From NCBI GenBank assembly GCA_002298785.1, contig DBMR01000025.1, forward strand, positions 16,088-80,087: a stretch of 64,000 nucleotides of DNA, in the 5' to 3' direction. The notes under the pieces were generated by a model that searched no databases, had not been told where the DNA came from, and worked only from the letters and a program-made list of their open reading frames with translations. This document shows, piece after piece, positions 27,248 through 36,401 of this stretch (the first letter of the stretch is position 1; every line of letters starts with the position of its first letter). The stretch comes from Verrucomicrobia subdivision 3 bacterium UBA693. Lineage in GTDB: Bacteria > Verrucomicrobiota > Verrucomicrobiia > Limisphaerales > UBA8199. The translations under genes were made by a program, and so were the position numbers.

Positions 27248-27428
27248 CCGAACGGCCTCCGCTGCTGTTCGGCCGCAAAGGCAGGGGTTTGGCACCATTC
27301 CCCGGGAAGATCCCGGCGAAGACGCAGGCGTTGCGCTTTGGCATGTCGCCCGCCGGGGCGCTCGGACGTTGGGTGGCGCTTGATGTTGAGGAATCCCTTT
27401 CATAACCTCCCTTCATTGCCCATATCTT

Positions 27429-29447
27429 ATGAAGGGAAAACCTCATGCCCACGGTGTCGTCCTGGCCTTCGCTTTCTTTGCGTGCACGCTCCTAGCGGGC
27501 GCCGGGACGGCCAGGCCCACCACGCCCCTGTTGCTCGCCGATTTTGAAAAGGCCGGCTCGGAGGCGCTCTGGCGGGGCGTGGCCGCCGAGCGCACCGCGA
27601 CGCGGGCGGCTGAGGGTCAGTATGGGTTGAGCTTCGAGATTTCCCGATGGGAGGAAGGCCGGGAACCGCGGCCCGGAGTACGGCTGGCCTTTGCCGGTGG
27701 ACGGGGTTTTCCCACGCAGGATTTCTCCCGTTACGCGGCGTTAGCGTTGGACGTGTGGGTGGAAGGCGACGCTCCGGCGCGGCTGGGGCTGAAACTCCTG
27801 GATGAAAAGGGAGAGGACAGTTGGACGCAGCACACGGAACTGCAGCCGGGAAAATGGAACCAGATCGTGCTGGAGATGGCTGAGGCGGGCGCGGATTGCG
27901 ACGTTCACCACGTGGCCGAGGTCGTGCTTTATGCGTTGCGATCCACCAATCGTTTCACGGCGGTGATCGATAATCTTCGACTCCTGCCCAAAGCCGCGCC
28001 GGCTATCGCTCGCTTTGAATTGCGCTACCCCAACTACCGAAACTGGATCTTCCCCGGCGAACGACCAGTGGAAGTGACCTGCGAGGTTGAAGCCCAAGAG
28101 TATCATCTCGAACCGCGCAAGCTGACCCTGGAACTGGTGCTGAACTCAAGCGCCGGGTCACGCACCGTGCGCGCCGGGTTCCGCCAAACGCTGGCCCGGG
28201 CGATCCTGAAGCTGGATGGGCTGTTGCCCGGCGACGTGACCCTGGAAGCCCGGCTGACAGGTCCGGGCGGCCGCGAGTTGGCGAAGGAACAATGGCCGGC
28301 ACGAATGCTGACCGCGAAGGAGGTTGCCGGACTAAAGGCATACGTCGATGGACAGAATCGATTTCATCTGGATGGGGCGCCATTCTTCCCAATCGGATGG
28401 TATGGAAGCGTGAACACTCAGCACCTGGCCGAATTGGCTTCCGGCCCCTTCAATTGCCTGCTGGCCTATGGGACCGACAATGTGCCGAAGAAGGAAATGC
28501 TCTCGTTCCTGGATGCCATGCAGGCGAGGAAATTGAAGCTCATTTATTGCCTGAATGATGTCTATCCGACGGCGACCTATTTTGAAGGTAAAACCTGGGA
28601 GGGAATCTCCGGTAACGACGCCATTGCGGAGGCGATCGTCGCCGCTTACCGGGACCATCCGGCTATCATCGCCTGGTATCTTAATGATGAACTTCCGCAT
28701 CGGTTGGTGCCGAGGCTCACCGAGTATTACACGCGCGTGAAACAGGTTGACCCTGGCCGGCCCAATTTCATCGTGCTCTGCAACCGTTCGGAGCTGCCCT
28801 ATTTCCCGGGCACCACCGACATCTTTGGCGTGGACCCTTACCCGATCCCCCACGATCCCATCACCCGGGTCAGTGACTTTATGGAGGCGGCGCGGGCTGC
28901 GGTGCGGGACCGTCAATGCGTCTGGTTGGTGCCGCAGGCCTTCGCCTGGTACCAGTATAATTCAAAAAATCCCGATCGTGGTCATGCGCCGACGCCAGAC
29001 GAATTGCGCACCGGCCGTGCGCCCACGCGCGAGGAAGAGCGATGCATGACGTACCTCGGCTTGATCCATGGTGCCAAAGGGCTGATCTACTATTGCTATT
29101 ACGATTTCCGGGTCCTGCCGCAGTATGCTGAAATGTGGGCGTGGATGAAATCCATCGCGGGCGAGGTGCGAGAATTGACACCGGCGTTGCTTTCCGCCGA
29201 AACCACCGGCTCGCTGTCCGTCAGCGCACCCAATTTGCATACGAGCCTGAAACGCCACGAAGGACGGTACTATTTGATGGCGGCCAATCCGGGATCCGCG
29301 GCCTGTACCGCGGAGTTCGCGGTAAAAGGCGGAGGTTCCGGCGAAGTGTCGGTGCGATTCGAAGGCCGGAAGCTCAAGCTTAGGCGCGGTCGGTTTCACG
29401 ATAATTTCGCACCGTTGGCAGTGCATGTTTACGAGTGGACCCCTTGA
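27429..29447 (+). CDS. Secreted TIM-barrel glycoside hydrolase-like protein
   Basis: A 672-residue protein with an N-terminal signal peptide (FAFFACTLLAGAGTA). Residues 30-190 form a beta-sandwich that resembles a carbohydrate-binding domain (LLLADFEKAG, WNQIVLEMAEAG). Residues 190-310 are an Ig-like segment. From 320 onward a TIM barrel begins with RFHLDGAPFFPIGWYG, as in GH2/GH5/GH42-type enzymes; AWYLNDELPHR near residue 420 places a glutamate after strand 4 as probable acid/base. FGVDPYPIP and GLIYYCYYDF continue the barrel. The C-terminal 80 residues are a beta domain. Substrate unknown. Confidence 0.75.
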   Translation: MKGKPHAHGVVLAFAFFACTLLAGAGTARPTTPLLLADFEKAGSEALWRGVAAERTATRAAEGQYGLSFEISRWEEGREPRPGVRLAFAGGRGFPTQDFSRYAALALDVWVEGDAPARLGLKLLDEKGEDSWTQHTELQPGKWNQIVLEMAEAGADCDVHHVAEVVLYALRSTNRFTAVIDNLRLLPKAAPAIARFELRYPNYRNWIFPGERPVEVTCEVEAQEYHLEPRKLTLELVLNSSAGSRTVRAGFRQTLARAILKLDGLLPGDVTLEARLTGPGGRELAKEQWPARMLTAKEVAGLKAYVDGQNRFHLDGAPFFPIGWYGSVNTQHLAELASGPFNCLLAYGTDNVPKKEMLSFLDAMQARKLKLIYCLNDVYPTATYFEGKTWEGISGNDAIAEAIVAAYRDHPAIIAWYLNDELPHRLVPRLTEYYTRVKQVDPGRPNFIVLCNRSELPYFPGTTDIFGVDPYPIPHDPITRVSDFMEAARAAVRDRQCVWLVPQAFAWYQYNSKNPDRGHAPTPDELRTGRAPTREEERCMTYLGLIHGAKGLIYYCYYDFRVLPQYAEMWAWMKSIAGEVRELTPALLSAETTGSLSVSAPNLHTSLKRHEGRYYLMAANPGSAACTAEFAVKGGGSGEVSVRFEGRKLKLRRGRFHDNFAPLAVHVYEWTP

Positions 29448-29493
29448 AGCGGGGGCTTCGAACCGCGGCGTCTCCGATCTAGTGGAACCTCCT

Positions 29494-29937
29494 TCACTGC
29501 AGTGGCCGACGGGCCGTCCCCTGCCTTGGCTTCCCCGGCGGTGAACCGGCGGTGGCTTTTTCCAAGTGCCCGCGCAGGCAGTCGATTAGTTCCGGGATGT
29601 CGACCGGCTTGGCCAGGAACGGCATGCCGCCCACATAACCGCCGTGCGAGTTGACCTCGTCCCGGGTCACGGCCGCGGTCAGGAAGACGATTGGCACCTC
29701 GCGAAACTGGGGTGTCGCTTGAAACTCGCTTGCGAGCTGGCCGCCGTCAAGGCCTGGCATTAGCACGTCCAACAGGATCAGGTGCGGCGAAAAATCCCGC
29801 GCCGCTTGCACGGCGTGGCTGGCACGATTTTCTTCGCGCACCTCGTATTCGCCGGTTTGTTCCAGGTTGAGGCGGATGAGCCGTGTGATCTTCGGTTCAT
29901 CGTCTACGACTAGTATCCGTTTCTTTGAACTGTTCAT
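29494..29937 (-). CDS. Single-domain response regulator
   Basis: A 147-residue CheY-like receiver without an output domain. It has ILVVDDEPK, the phospho-accepting Asp in LILLDVLMPG, Thr/Ala in FLTAAV, and the conserved Lys in LAKPVD. The last 25 residues are a basic, Pro-rich tail. It lies 54 bases downstream of the PAS histidine kinase gene on the same strand and is very likely its partner. The output must pass through another protein. Confidence 0.88.
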   Translation of the reverse strand: MNSSKKRILVVDDEPKITRLIRLNLEQTGEYEVREENRASHAVQAARDFSPHLILLDVLMPGLDGGQLASEFQATPQFREVPIVFLTAAVTRDEVNSHGGYVGGMPFLAKPVDIPELIDCLRGHLEKATAGSPPGKPRQGTARRPLQ

Positions 29938-29991
29938 GGCTCCCTCGTTGGGTCTGGTATGAGTGTCGATTTCATGCGCTTGCAGTGCCGG

Positions 29992-31980
29992 TTAGTCCGC
30001 TTTTAACGCGATCGTGGCCAGCACCCCGCCGCCGGACGCGTTCCGGATGTCAATGACGCCTTCATGCCGGTCGATGATCATCTTGGCCATCGACAACCCG
30101 AGCCCGGTCCCGATCCCGACAGGTTTGGTAGTGAAAAAGGGGTCAAAAACTCGAGGCAGGTCCGCCTCCTTGATCCCGGTGCCGGTGTCGCGGACTTCCG
30201 CCAGCAGTAATCGCTGGGTGGGTTTGAAGGCGCGATACATCGGCATATTGGCGATCGTGGTTTCGTTCAACTCCAGAACCCGGGTGGTCACGGTCAGCGT
30301 GCCACCGCCGGGCATCGCATGGATTGAGTTGAGAAACAGGTTCAGGAAAACTTGTTCGATGCGGCTTTCATCCAGTTTGGCCTGAGGCAAATCCGGGTCC
30401 AGCCGTAATGCTACGAGCACCTGTGCGGCCTCGAGCGGATTGCGCACCAGGCGCAGGCAGTTCTGAATGATCCGATTAAGGCTCCCGAGCTGCATTTGAA
30501 ACAGCGTGGCCTTCGACAACGTCAGCAAATCACCAATGATGGTATTGGCGTGGGTGACGGACTCCCGCATATCGCTCAAGGTCAGCGCAAGGTCCCCGTC
30601 CAGGTTTCCCAGCTTTTGGGACAGGTAATGCAGTCCCATGAGAATCGTTTGCAGCGGATTCTTTACTTCGTGAGCGACGCCGGCGGCCAGAGTGCCCATG
30701 GACTCAAAGCGCGCGGCCTGGATTAAATGGGCCTGGGTTTCCTTGAGCTCGATGTTGGCGTGCTGCAAGCGGTCGGCCGCGCTCTTGAGTTCGGTGAGGT
30801 CCATATGCGAGCCCGCCAGTCGGACCGGTGTTCCCGTCTGATCGCGCAGCACAACGCCGCGGGCCAGAATCCATCGATACGAGCCGGTCTTGTGTCGCAG
30901 TCGATGCTCGAGCTCATACGTCGGCAAATCCCCCGCGAGATAAGCCTGGACGCGTTGCCGCGCGAGCTCGCGATCGTCGGGATGGATCAGCTCTTCCCAG
31001 GCGCTGAAGCGGTTCTCAATTTCGTGATCTTCATAACCGAGCATGTTTTTCCAGCGGGGGGAAAAATAGGCCTCGTTGGTCAGGATGTTCCAATCCCAAA
31101 TGCCGTCGTTGCTGCCGCGGATGACCAGGGACAGCCGCTCCTGGCTCTCGCGCAGCGCCTGTTCTGCCCGTTTCAACCCGGTGATCTCGTGGCCGATGCC
31201 CACCAACCCCACAATTTTCCCCTGCAAATCCTTCAACGGCACGCGGGTCGTGGAAAACCACCGGCGAGCTCCCGTGGCGTCAACCGACGATTCCTCGGCG
31301 TTAAATTGGGCGCGGCCCGAGCGGAACACGCATTCCTCCTCGGCCCGGTGCAGGGCCGCCTCCTCTTCGGGCAGGAAGTCCCCTTCCGTTTTGCCTAGTA
31401 CCGCCTCGGCATCAGTGGCCCCCAGGGCGCGCGAATGCGGCAGGTTATCCATGATGAACCGGCTTTGGGTGTCCTTGACGAAAATGTAGTCCGGAAGGTT
31501 GTCCACCAGGGTGCGGAGCAGGTTGCGCTCGGCTTTCAGGGTTTCTTCCCAACGCTTGCGTTCCGTGATGTCCGTGATCAAGCCGTCATAAGCCACCAGC
31601 CGGCCACTCTCGCTGCGATGTGGGATGGTCGTGTTACGGATCCAGCGCAAAGTGCCGTCCCGGTGGGTGATGCGGTGCTCGATAGGAGGCGGCAGTTCGC
31701 CATGCAGAATGAGATCCACCTGGTTCAGCACCGCCGGGCGATCGGCCTCATGGATAATCCGATACCAAAGGTAGGGGTCGCTTGCGAAATCCGACGGAGA
31801 ATATCCGGTCACCGCTTCGCAGCCCGGCCCGTGCGAGGTTTGGTGCTCCAGGTCGCGCTCCAGATCCACGGTGTAAATATAGTCGGTGGTGGCGGCCAGA
31901 AGGCGTTTGTACCGCTGCTCGCTTTCTCTGAGGGCGGCATTCGCCCGGTCTCGCTCCGATAGAAGAAACTCCGTTTTCAT
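29992..31980 (-). CDS. PAS-domain hybrid-less sensor histidine kinase
   Basis: Start at ATG 31980, with GGGG five bases upstream, gives 662 residues and no membrane segment, so the protein is cytoplasmic. Three PAS/PAC units lie at about residues 25-150, 150-275 and 280-400 (YGxxxxEI-like PAS text, for example FSPRWKNMLGYEDHEI). The dimerisation domain has the phospho-acceptor His in AAGVAHEVKNPLQTI. The ATPase domain has NLFLNSIHAMPGGG, DTGTGI and GTGLGLSMAK. A receiver domain is not fused; the separate one follows downstream. The signal is unknown; no haem or flavin motif stands out. Confidence 0.9.
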   Translation of the reverse strand: MKTEFLLSERDRANAALRESEQRYKRLLAATTDYIYTVDLERDLEHQTSHGPGCEAVTGYSPSDFASDPYLWYRIIHEADRPAVLNQVDLILHGELPPPIEHRITHRDGTLRWIRNTTIPHRSESGRLVAYDGLITDITERKRWEETLKAERNLLRTLVDNLPDYIFVKDTQSRFIMDNLPHSRALGATDAEAVLGKTEGDFLPEEEAALHRAEEECVFRSGRAQFNAEESSVDATGARRWFSTTRVPLKDLQGKIVGLVGIGHEITGLKRAEQALRESQERLSLVIRGSNDGIWDWNILTNEAYFSPRWKNMLGYEDHEIENRFSAWEELIHPDDRELARQRVQAYLAGDLPTYELEHRLRHKTGSYRWILARGVVLRDQTGTPVRLAGSHMDLTELKSAADRLQHANIELKETQAHLIQAARFESMGTLAAGVAHEVKNPLQTILMGLHYLSQKLGNLDGDLALTLSDMRESVTHANTIIGDLLTLSKATLFQMQLGSLNRIIQNCLRLVRNPLEAAQVLVALRLDPDLPQAKLDESRIEQVFLNLFLNSIHAMPGGGTLTVTTRVLELNETTIANMPMYRAFKPTQRLLLAEVRDTGTGIKEADLPRVFDPFFTTKPVGIGTGLGLSMAKMIIDRHEGVIDIRNASGGGVLATIALKAD

Positions 31981-32195
31981 CGATCCCCTGTGCGAGTCCT
32001 GGGGGTGGAGTGAAAAACCCGGCACCCACCACCGCTGGCCATCGGCGGCTTTGAGTGTCCACGCCCTAATGCCTAATGTAGTGCTGCCACTGCGTCAGCC
32101 GAAAGGGTGGACCCCAAACGGCGTTTTTCACACAGGCTCGTTGCGGTAACATACACCGGATTTGCATTCCGGCAACGCGGCGGCGCGGCTATGGG

Positions 32196-34928
32196 CTATT
32201 CACGAAAGGTGCCGTGCGTCGAAATACCCTCTTCCAACGTGACCTTAAAAGTCTGTGTCACCTTGGTATCCTTGAGGGTGAGCTCCGCGGTGTATTCCCC
32301 GGCGGGCACAAACCGATTCGCCGCGTCGCCTCCATAGGAGGAGCGATAATCCTTGCCCACGCGCAAATCCCAGTTAAGCCGGGTCAGCCCTGGGGTGGCA
32401 AGCTGGGTGAATTTGGCCACCGTCTGGCGGCGGGAGTTGGTGATGGTGACGTTTATTTTCTCGCCCGAAAACTCGCGACACCAAACGGTTAGCAATGCAC
32501 CTTCGGGCGGGTTTTCGCCTTTGAACCAATCCTTACCCGCGCTGTCTTCCCAGCCGGGCAGCAGGTATCGTCCATGCACCGGCCGAATGTTGAACAGGTG
32601 CGCGGCTTTGGCGGCGATCTCGGGCGTTAGTTCCCGCAGTGGCCGCAGGTCATCGAAGATGTAGAGGCTTCGGCCATGTGTGCCAATGACCAGGTCGCCT
32701 TCGCGCTGCTGGACTTTCAGATCGTCCACCCGAACGGCCGGCAACCCTCCAAATTCCACCCAGTTCGTCCCGCCATTTAGCGACACGAACAATCCAAATT
32801 CCGTTCCGGCATACAGCAGGTTACGATTCACCGGATCTTCACGAACCACGATGGCCGGGTTGTTGGCCGGTAAATCGCCGCTGAGCCGCTGCCAAGCCTG
32901 GCCCAACCCATTCAGGCGATAAATGTAGGGCGTGTCATCGCCGGACCGGTAATCGGTAAAAACCACGTAAGCTGTGCCGGCGTCGAAACGGCTTGGCTCG
33001 ATGCGTCCGACCCATTTGCCACGCGCTTCGGGCGGGATCGTCTCAGTGATCTCCGTCCATTTGCCGCCTTCATCCTCGGTGTACCACAATCGGCCATCAT
33101 CCGTCCCCGCGAACAGCAAATCCGGCTTCAAGGGAGATTCGGCGAGCGCATACACCACGGCGTAATTTTCGGCGGTGCTGCCCACCGCGGTGGTTTTGTC
33201 CGGGTGATTGCGAGACAGGTCGGGGCTGATGATGGTGAACTGTTCTCCGTGATCGGTGAGTTTAAAGACCCGGTTACCACCCAGGTAAAGCACACCCCGA
33301 TGGTGCTGACTTCCGATCAAGGGCGAATTCCATTGAAAACGAAACGCCGGCTGGCCCTCGGACGGTTTCGGCGCCGTATCGCGCATTTCACCGGTGCGCG
33401 CATTGAACCGATGCACAGCGCCTCCCTGGGATTCCGCATAAATGATGTTCGGGTCTTCGGGGTCGAAGACGCAGTGGAACCCGTCCCCGCCTCCGATCAT
33501 GATCCAGTCCGCGTTGCGGATGCCATCTTTGGTGTAGGTGCGGTTGGGTCCGACCCAGTTCGAGTTATCCTGCATGCCCCCGGCGATGCGGTAGGGGGTG
33601 CTGTTATCCACGTCGATACGGTAGTACTGCGCCGCGGGAATGGTATTGAGAAACGCCCAGTTCGCACCCGCATCGAAGCTCTGGTAGACCCCGCCATCGG
33701 TGCCTATGATCATTCGTTGGCAGATCGGCGCCCGAGCCTTCGCGTCTTTGTCGCCCTGCGGCGTTGCTTTCTCGGGGGGCGTACTGCCGGGTTGAATTGC
33801 CAGCGCGTGTACGTCCGGGTGGACTTTGCCAAACAAGTCCTCACGAAAGGTTCTTCCGCCATCATCGGACACAAACAGCAGCCATCCCATTACATACACC
33901 CGCTGATCGTTGGCCGGATCGATCTCCAGCCGACTAAAATAAAACGGACGCGGATTCAGCGAATTCACGCGCGTCCAGGTAGCACCGCCGTCTTCGGAAC
34001 GCAGAATGCCACCTTTGTGGCTGTGGTTCTGGTCAATGTCACTGGTGCCGCCTTCGTCGCTTTGCACCACGGCCATGACGACGCCGGGTTTTGAACGCGA
34101 GGCGGCCAAACCAATACGGCCCGTGAGTGCCGGCACACCATTGGTGAGTTTCGTCCACGTTTCACCGCCATTCGTGCTCTTGAAAATTCCACCGGTATCC
34201 GCGCCGCCCTCGGTGACGTTTGTTCCGTAGTAGAAGCCCCAGGGTTTGCGTTGCCGCGCGTACAATGCCGCGTAAAGCACGGCCGGGTTTTGCGGATCCA
34301 TCACCACGTCCGAGCAGCCGGTAAAAGCGTCGTGCGGTTTCGCTGCAGCGAGCCGTAGCTGCCAGGTCAGGCCACCGTCGCTGGTTTGATAAAGTCCCCG
34401 CTCTCCGCCGGGCGCCCAGAGCGAACCTGCCGCCGCCACGTAGGCGATGTTGGCGTTGGTCGGATTTATCACGATGTCGCGAATGGCGCGGCTGTTGGTG
34501 AGGCCGGCCAGACGCCACGTGCCGCCACCGTTGGTGGATACATAAACGCCATTGCCCCAACCCGACGAGTTACGATCATTGCCCTCGCCGGTGCCGACCC
34601 ACACGACCTCGGTATCCGAAGGAGCCACCGCCACCGCGCCAATGGATTGCGCCGGTTGGTCGTCAAAAATGGGCTCGAACGTTTCGCCGTTATTCGATGT
34701 TTTCCAGACGCCGCTGGTGGCGAGGCCGAGGTAGAAGGTGCTGGGGTTTTTGGGATCAATCGCGATATCGGAGACGCGGCCACCCATCATGGCTGGCCCC
34801 AGCGACCGGGCCGCCAACCCTTTAAAAGTCGTTTTGGTGATGGGCGATTCTGCGGCGAGGCTCAATCCGCAGCCGAGCGTCACGAGACCAAGCGCGCAGC
34901 GTAGCGCTGAAACCAGGTATTGATTCAT
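32196..34928 (-). CDS. Secreted VPS10/sortilin-like Asp-box propeller protein
   Basis: Start at ATG 34928 (MNQYLVSALR) gives 910 residues with a signal peptide ending near LAAES; the open frame to 35231 has no signal. Asp-box repeats typical of sialidase/sortilin propellers recur, for example SxxxGxTW in STNGGGTWRL, SDGGLTWQL, STNGGETWTKL and SEDGGATWTRV. The closest class I recognise is the VPS10-domain proteins of Acidobacteria, Bacteroidetes and Verrucomicrobia, annotated as glycosyl hydrolases without proven activity. The C-terminal 130 residues are an Ig-like beta domain. It lies downstream of an MFS gene on the same strand. Confidence 0.82.
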   Translation of the reverse strand: MNQYLVSALRCALGLVTLGCGLSLAAESPITKTTFKGLAARSLGPAMMGGRVSDIAIDPKNPSTFYLGLATSGVWKTSNNGETFEPIFDDQPAQSIGAVAVAPSDTEVVWVGTGEGNDRNSSGWGNGVYVSTNGGGTWRLAGLTNSRAIRDIVINPTNANIAYVAAAGSLWAPGGERGLYQTSDGGLTWQLRLAAAKPHDAFTGCSDVVMDPQNPAVLYAALYARQRKPWGFYYGTNVTEGGADTGGIFKSTNGGETWTKLTNGVPALTGRIGLAASRSKPGVVMAVVQSDEGGTSDIDQNHSHKGGILRSEDGGATWTRVNSLNPRPFYFSRLEIDPANDQRVYVMGWLLFVSDDGGRTFREDLFGKVHPDVHALAIQPGSTPPEKATPQGDKDAKARAPICQRMIIGTDGGVYQSFDAGANWAFLNTIPAAQYYRIDVDNSTPYRIAGGMQDNSNWVGPNRTYTKDGIRNADWIMIGGGDGFHCVFDPEDPNIIYAESQGGAVHRFNARTGEMRDTAPKPSEGQPAFRFQWNSPLIGSQHHRGVLYLGGNRVFKLTDHGEQFTIISPDLSRNHPDKTTAVGSTAENYAVVYALAESPLKPDLLFAGTDDGRLWYTEDEGGKWTEITETIPPEARGKWVGRIEPSRFDAGTAYVVFTDYRSGDDTPYIYRLNGLGQAWQRLSGDLPANNPAIVVREDPVNRNLLYAGTEFGLFVSLNGGTNWVEFGGLPAVRVDDLKVQQREGDLVIGTHGRSLYIFDDLRPLRELTPEIAAKAAHLFNIRPVHGRYLLPGWEDSAGKDWFKGENPPEGALLTVWCREFSGEKINVTITNSRRQTVAKFTQLATPGLTRLNWDLRVGKDYRSSYGGDAANRFVPAGEYTAELTLKDTKVTQTFKVTLEEGISTHGTFRE

Positions 34929-35008
34929 AAAGTCAGGGCGGCCGCAGAGGCGCCGGTTTTCAACGTCAATGCGGGCATGCCGCCATTCTAAAGGCTTCCC
35001 GGCGCCTG

Positions 35009-36319
35009 TCAAAGCCGCGTGGTTTTCGGAAAAGTGAACCACGCCAGCAACGCCCCAAGACCCAACGCCCCCGCAATGACGTAGAGCGGGGCGGACGGAT
35101 CGGAGGAGAACCGCTTGACCCACACTGGCAAGTTTGGTCCGACATAACCGCCGAGGTTCCCGACGGAGTTCACGATCCCGATGCCGGCGGCAGCGGCGGT
35201 CTCCGCCAGGAACAGCGAAGGAACCGGCCAAAAGAGGGGCATCGAACCGATGGTCCCGAGCGTGCCGAGTGAAAGGAACATTATGGCCAATACCGGTTGG
35301 TCCGCATAGATGCCGCTCAGCACCAGGCCGGCAGCTCCAACTATCGTGTTGCCCACATAGTGGAGCCGTCGTTCGCCCGTGCGATCCGAACTCCGGCTAA
35401 GAAAGACCATCCCCACCACCGCTACCGCGTAAGGGATCGCTGAAATCAAACCGACGCCGAGGTAGCCCTTTACCCCGAGGGCTTTAACAATTGTCGGCAG
35501 CCAGAAAGAAATGCCGTAGAGACCGATCATCAGCGTGAAGTAAACTCCGCAGAACGCATAGACCCGCGGATTTTGAAATGCATCCAGCCAGCGGACCGCA
35601 TGTTTGTTTTGGTTTTCGTATTGGAGATTCCGGGCGAGCAACGCTTTTTCCTCGGGGCTGAGCCATTGCGCCTCGGCGATGCTGCTGTCGAGATAGCGAA
35701 ACACCCAAATCCCCACCAGGATCGAAGGGACGCCCTCCACCAGGAAGAGCCATTGCCATCCGGCCAGGCCCAGGCAGCCCGAGAGGTTTTCCATAATCAC
35801 TCCCGAAACCGGATTCCCAATCACACCGGCGAAAGCGATGGCCGAAACGAAACCCGCGGTGCGCGTGGATCGCAGGCGGGAGGGATACCATAAGGTCAGG
35901 TAGAAAATGATGCCCGGGAAGAACCCCGCTTCCGCCAGGCCCAAGAGGAAACGCATGGCGTAGAAGGCCCATTCACTTTTGACGAACATCATGCCGGCTG
36001 AGAGCAGGCCCCACGAGATCATGATCCGGGCGATCCAGGTGCGCGCGCCGAACTTTTTCAACAGGATGTTGCTCGGCACTTCGAACAGGAAATACCCTAC
36101 GAAAAAGATCCCGGCGCCCAGGCCGAATGCCGCGTCGCTCAAAGCCAGGTCCTGCAACATCTGCAGCTTGGCAAAGCCCACGTTCACCCGGTCGAGATAC
36201 GCGAGAATGTAACAAAGGAAGAGAAACGGGATGAGGCGCCAATCCACTTTGGCATAGGTTTGGCGCTCGAATGCTTTGGCATCGTGCACGGGTCCGCAGG
36301 CTGAGGGCGGCAACTTCAT
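35009..36319 (-). CDS. MFS transporter of the anion:cation symporter type
   Basis: Start at ATG 36319 (MKLPPSACG) gives 436 residues with 12 membrane segments. The ACS family pattern (hexuronate, phthalate or tartrate transporters) is clear from LDRVNVGFAKLQM in TM1, FEVPSNILLKKFGARTWIARIMISWGL after TM2-TM3, and LLGLAEAGFFPGIIFYLTLWYP. Such carriers import organic acids with protons. It is followed by the VPS10-like gene and preceded, 82 bases away, by the cytochrome-barrel gene; functional coupling with the latter is doubtful. Confidence 0.87.
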   Translation of the reverse strand: MKLPPSACGPVHDAKAFERQTYAKVDWRLIPFLFLCYILAYLDRVNVGFAKLQMLQDLALSDAAFGLGAGIFFVGYFLFEVPSNILLKKFGARTWIARIMISWGLLSAGMMFVKSEWAFYAMRFLLGLAEAGFFPGIIFYLTLWYPSRLRSTRTAGFVSAIAFAGVIGNPVSGVIMENLSGCLGLAGWQWLFLVEGVPSILVGIWVFRYLDSSIAEAQWLSPEEKALLARNLQYENQNKHAVRWLDAFQNPRVYAFCGVYFTLMIGLYGISFWLPTIVKALGVKGYLGVGLISAIPYAVAVVGMVFLSRSSDRTGERRLHYVGNTIVGAAGLVLSGIYADQPVLAIMFLSLGTLGTIGSMPLFWPVPSLFLAETAAAAGIGIVNSVGNLGGYVGPNLPVWVKRFSSDPSAPLYVIAGALGLGALLAWFTFPKTTRL

Positions 36320-36401
36320 TCGGATTGACCGGGACAAGGTGGCCGGGCACTGAGGTTCGCGTCGAGCCAAAACCCCCTGGAGCGGCGCGGTTCGGCGTGG
36401 C